This document shows, piece after piece, positions 5,186 to 6,561 of a stretch of 6,561 nt of DNA. The notes below the pieces were generated by a model. The model saw only the letters and a program-made list of their open reading frames with translations, was not told the DNA's origin and made no database searches. The stretch is from positions 1-6,561 of the forward strand of contig DGFE01000153.1 in the NCBI GenBank assembly GCA_002391525.1. Reading direction: 5' to 3'. A program made the translations under genes and the position numbers. The stretch comes from Competibacteraceae bacterium UBA3908. GTDB lineage: Bacteria; Pseudomonadota; Gammaproteobacteria; Competibacterales; Competibacteraceae. Positions within the stretch are counted from its first letter, which is position 1, and each line of letters begins with the position of its first letter.

Positions 5186-6561
5186 GTGACGAGCCCGAAA
5201 CTCCAACCCGAACTGCAACGCATCATCGAAGCCCGCCACCACGATCCCTTCGCCGTGCTGGGCCGCCATCCCCAGGACAAGAAGGTCGTGGTGCGCGCCC
5301 ATTTGCCCTACGCGCAGGAGGTCCACATCGCCGAGGGCAACCTGCCGCTGCAACGGATCCCCAACACCGATCTGTTCGAGTGGCAGGGCAAGCCGGAGCA
5401 GGTTCCCGAACGCTACCGGCTGATCTGGCGCGATTCCGACCACCACGAGCACATTTCCTACGACCCCTACTGTTTCCCACCACAACTGCCCGATTTCGAC
5501 CTGTATCTATTCGGCGAGGGCAAGCACTGGCACGCCTACCGGTTCCTGGGCGCGCACCTGCATGAGACCGATGGCGTCCCTGGCGTCCTGTTCGCCGTAT
5601 GGGCGCCCAATGCCGAACGGGTCAGCGTGGTCGGCAACTTCAACCGCTGGGACGGCCGGGTTCACCCCATGCGGGTCCGCGGCGGCAGCGGCGTGTGGGA
5701 ACTGTTCATCCCCAATCTGTACCCGGGCGATCTGTACAAATTCGAAATCCGCAACCGCCACAGCGGCGCAATCCTGCTGAAATCCGACCCCTACGGCCAG
5801 CATTTCGAAATACGTCCCAGCACCGCCACCCTCGTTCCCAAACCCGATACTTACGCCTGGCGTGACGGGGATTGGCTGAATCGGCGCAAAGGCGCCGACT
5901 GGCTGCACGAGCCGATGTCCATCTACGAAGTCCATCTCGGCTCGTGGCGGCGCGGACCGGAAGGCGAGTTCATGAACTACCGGGAACTGGCGCACCAACT
6001 GGTGGATTACGTTACCGAACTGGGGTTCAGCCACATTGAGCTGCTACCGGTCACCGAACACCCCTACGATGCCTCCTGGGGTTATCAGACCACCGGCTAC
6101 TACGCCCCGACCAGCCGCTTCGGCACGCCGGACGACTTCCGCTATTTCATCGACTACTGCCACCAGCACAATGTCGGCGTGATCCTCGACTGGGTGCCGG
6201 CGCACTTTCCCAAGGACGCTCACGGCCTGGCCCGCTTCGACGGCGAAGCGCTGTACGAACACGCCGATCCCCGCCTGGGCGAACATCTCGACTGGTCCAC
6301 CCTGATCTTCAACTTCGGCCGTTACGAAGTGAAGAATTTCCTGCTGTCCAGCGCCCTGTACTGGATCGAGGAGTGCCACCTGGACGGTTTGCGGGTGGAC
6401 GCGGTCGCCTCGATGCTGTACCTCGATTACTCGCGCAAGGACTGGATCCCCAACAAATACGGTGGCCGCGAGAATCTGGAAGCCATCGATTTCCTGCGCG
6501 AACTCAACACCGTGGTGCACAGCGAGCATCCCGGCGCGATGGTGATCGCCGAGGAATCCAC
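5186..6561 (+). CDS. glgB: 1,4-alpha-glucan branching enzyme GlgB, 3' end beyond the window
   Basis: 458 residues are visible; the family is usually about 730. It forms alpha-1,6 branches in glycogen in the cytoplasm (GH13). Order: the N-terminal beta-sandwich domain begins at ARHHDPFAVLG (16-26); the CBM48 domain includes FAVWAPNAERVSVVGNFNRWDG (136-157) and KSDPY (199-203); the catalytic barrel has SIYEVHLGSWRR (245-256), ELLPVTEHPYDASWGYQ (285-301), ILDWVPAHFP (333-342), the nucleophile D405 in GLRVDAVASM, and the acid/base glutamate, probably E456, in VIAEES at the cut. Alignment with the remembered E. coli enzyme is nearly gapless, with two residues fewer in the DYSRK-DWIPN loop. GTG is the start, supported by AGGA eight bases upstream and the short E. 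coli-like lead to the DPF motif. No glgA, glgC or glgX is visible; the rest of an operon could lie downstream. Confidence 0.96.
   Translation, partial: MTSPKLQPELQRIIEARHHDPFAVLGRHPQDKKVVVRAHLPYAQEVHIAEGNLPLQRIPNTDLFEWQGKPEQVPERYRLIWRDSDHHEHISYDPYCFPPQLPDFDLYLFGEGKHWHAYRFLGAHLHETDGVPGVLFAVWAPNAERVSVVGNFNRWDGRVHPMRVRGGSGVWELFIPNLYPGDLYKFEIRNRHSGAILLKSDPYGQHFEIRPSTATLVPKPDTYAWRDGDWLNRRKGADWLHEPMSIYEVHLGSWRRGPEGEFMNYRELAHQLVDYVTELGFSHIELLPVTEHPYDASWGYQTTGYYAPTSRFGTPDDFRYFIDYCHQHNVGVILDWVPAHFPKDAHGLARFDGEALYEHADPRLGEHLDWSTLIFNFGRYEVKNFLLSSALYWIEECHLDGLRVDAVASMLYLDYSRKDWIPNKYGGRENLEAIDFLRELNTVVHSEHPGAMVIAEES

Noticed and set aside
5135..6529. Several minus-strand open frames opposite glgB
   Set aside because: glgB is conserved through this region in the plus strand; the antisense frames have shadow composition.

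Overview
The window is GC-rich, densely coding bacterial DNA. It holds four complete genes and one gene cut by the right edge, each recognised by reading its translation against remembered family members; no search was run. The combination of an HflD homologue with a dedicated RelA synthetase (EFDD motif, decayed hydrolase domain) points to a gammaproteobacterium. A type I sulfide:quinone oxidoreductase close to the Acidithiobacillus enzyme, plus glycogen branching enzyme, suggests a sulfide-oxidising or sulfide-tolerant, glycogen-storing member such as a purple-sulfur or Competibacter-like lineage. That last step is inference, and the genus cannot be read from here.

Layout: hflD (28-645, +) converges on relA (656-2800, -) with only 10 bases between the stop codons. 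Upstream of relA on the same strand lies a small monoheme c-type cytochrome lipoprotein (3003-3398, -), separated from relA by about 200 bases that include an imperfect inverted repeat at 2943-2987. A 238-base divergent regulatory region (3399-3636) then separates the cytochrome from the sulfide:quinone oxidoreductase gene sqr (3637-4908, +). It holds a 14-base palindrome, a spaced inverted repeat, and a hairpin abutting the strong Shine-Dalgarno sequence of sqr. A 277-base gap follows, with an AT-rich promoter-like patch and a good intrinsic-terminator-like hairpin at 5094-5121. glgB starts with GTG at 5186 and runs off the right edge just after its catalytic acid/base glutamate.

Functionally, relA (stringent response), hflD (conserved membrane-associated protein) and glgB (glycogen branching) are housekeeping or storage genes with no obvious joint role. 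The divergent cytochrome/sqr pair is the only plausible functional unit: sqr passes electrons from sulfide to quinone at the membrane, and the neighbouring lipoprotein cytochrome could take part in periplasmic electron transfer or redox sensing, but this is only a neighbourhood argument.

No RNA gene, mobile element, CRISPR array or clearly new system was seen. The points most worth a second look are the glgB leader structure, the sqr/cytochrome intergenic signals and the residue-level decay of the RelA hydrolase domain. No gene-free stretch exceeds 300 bases.
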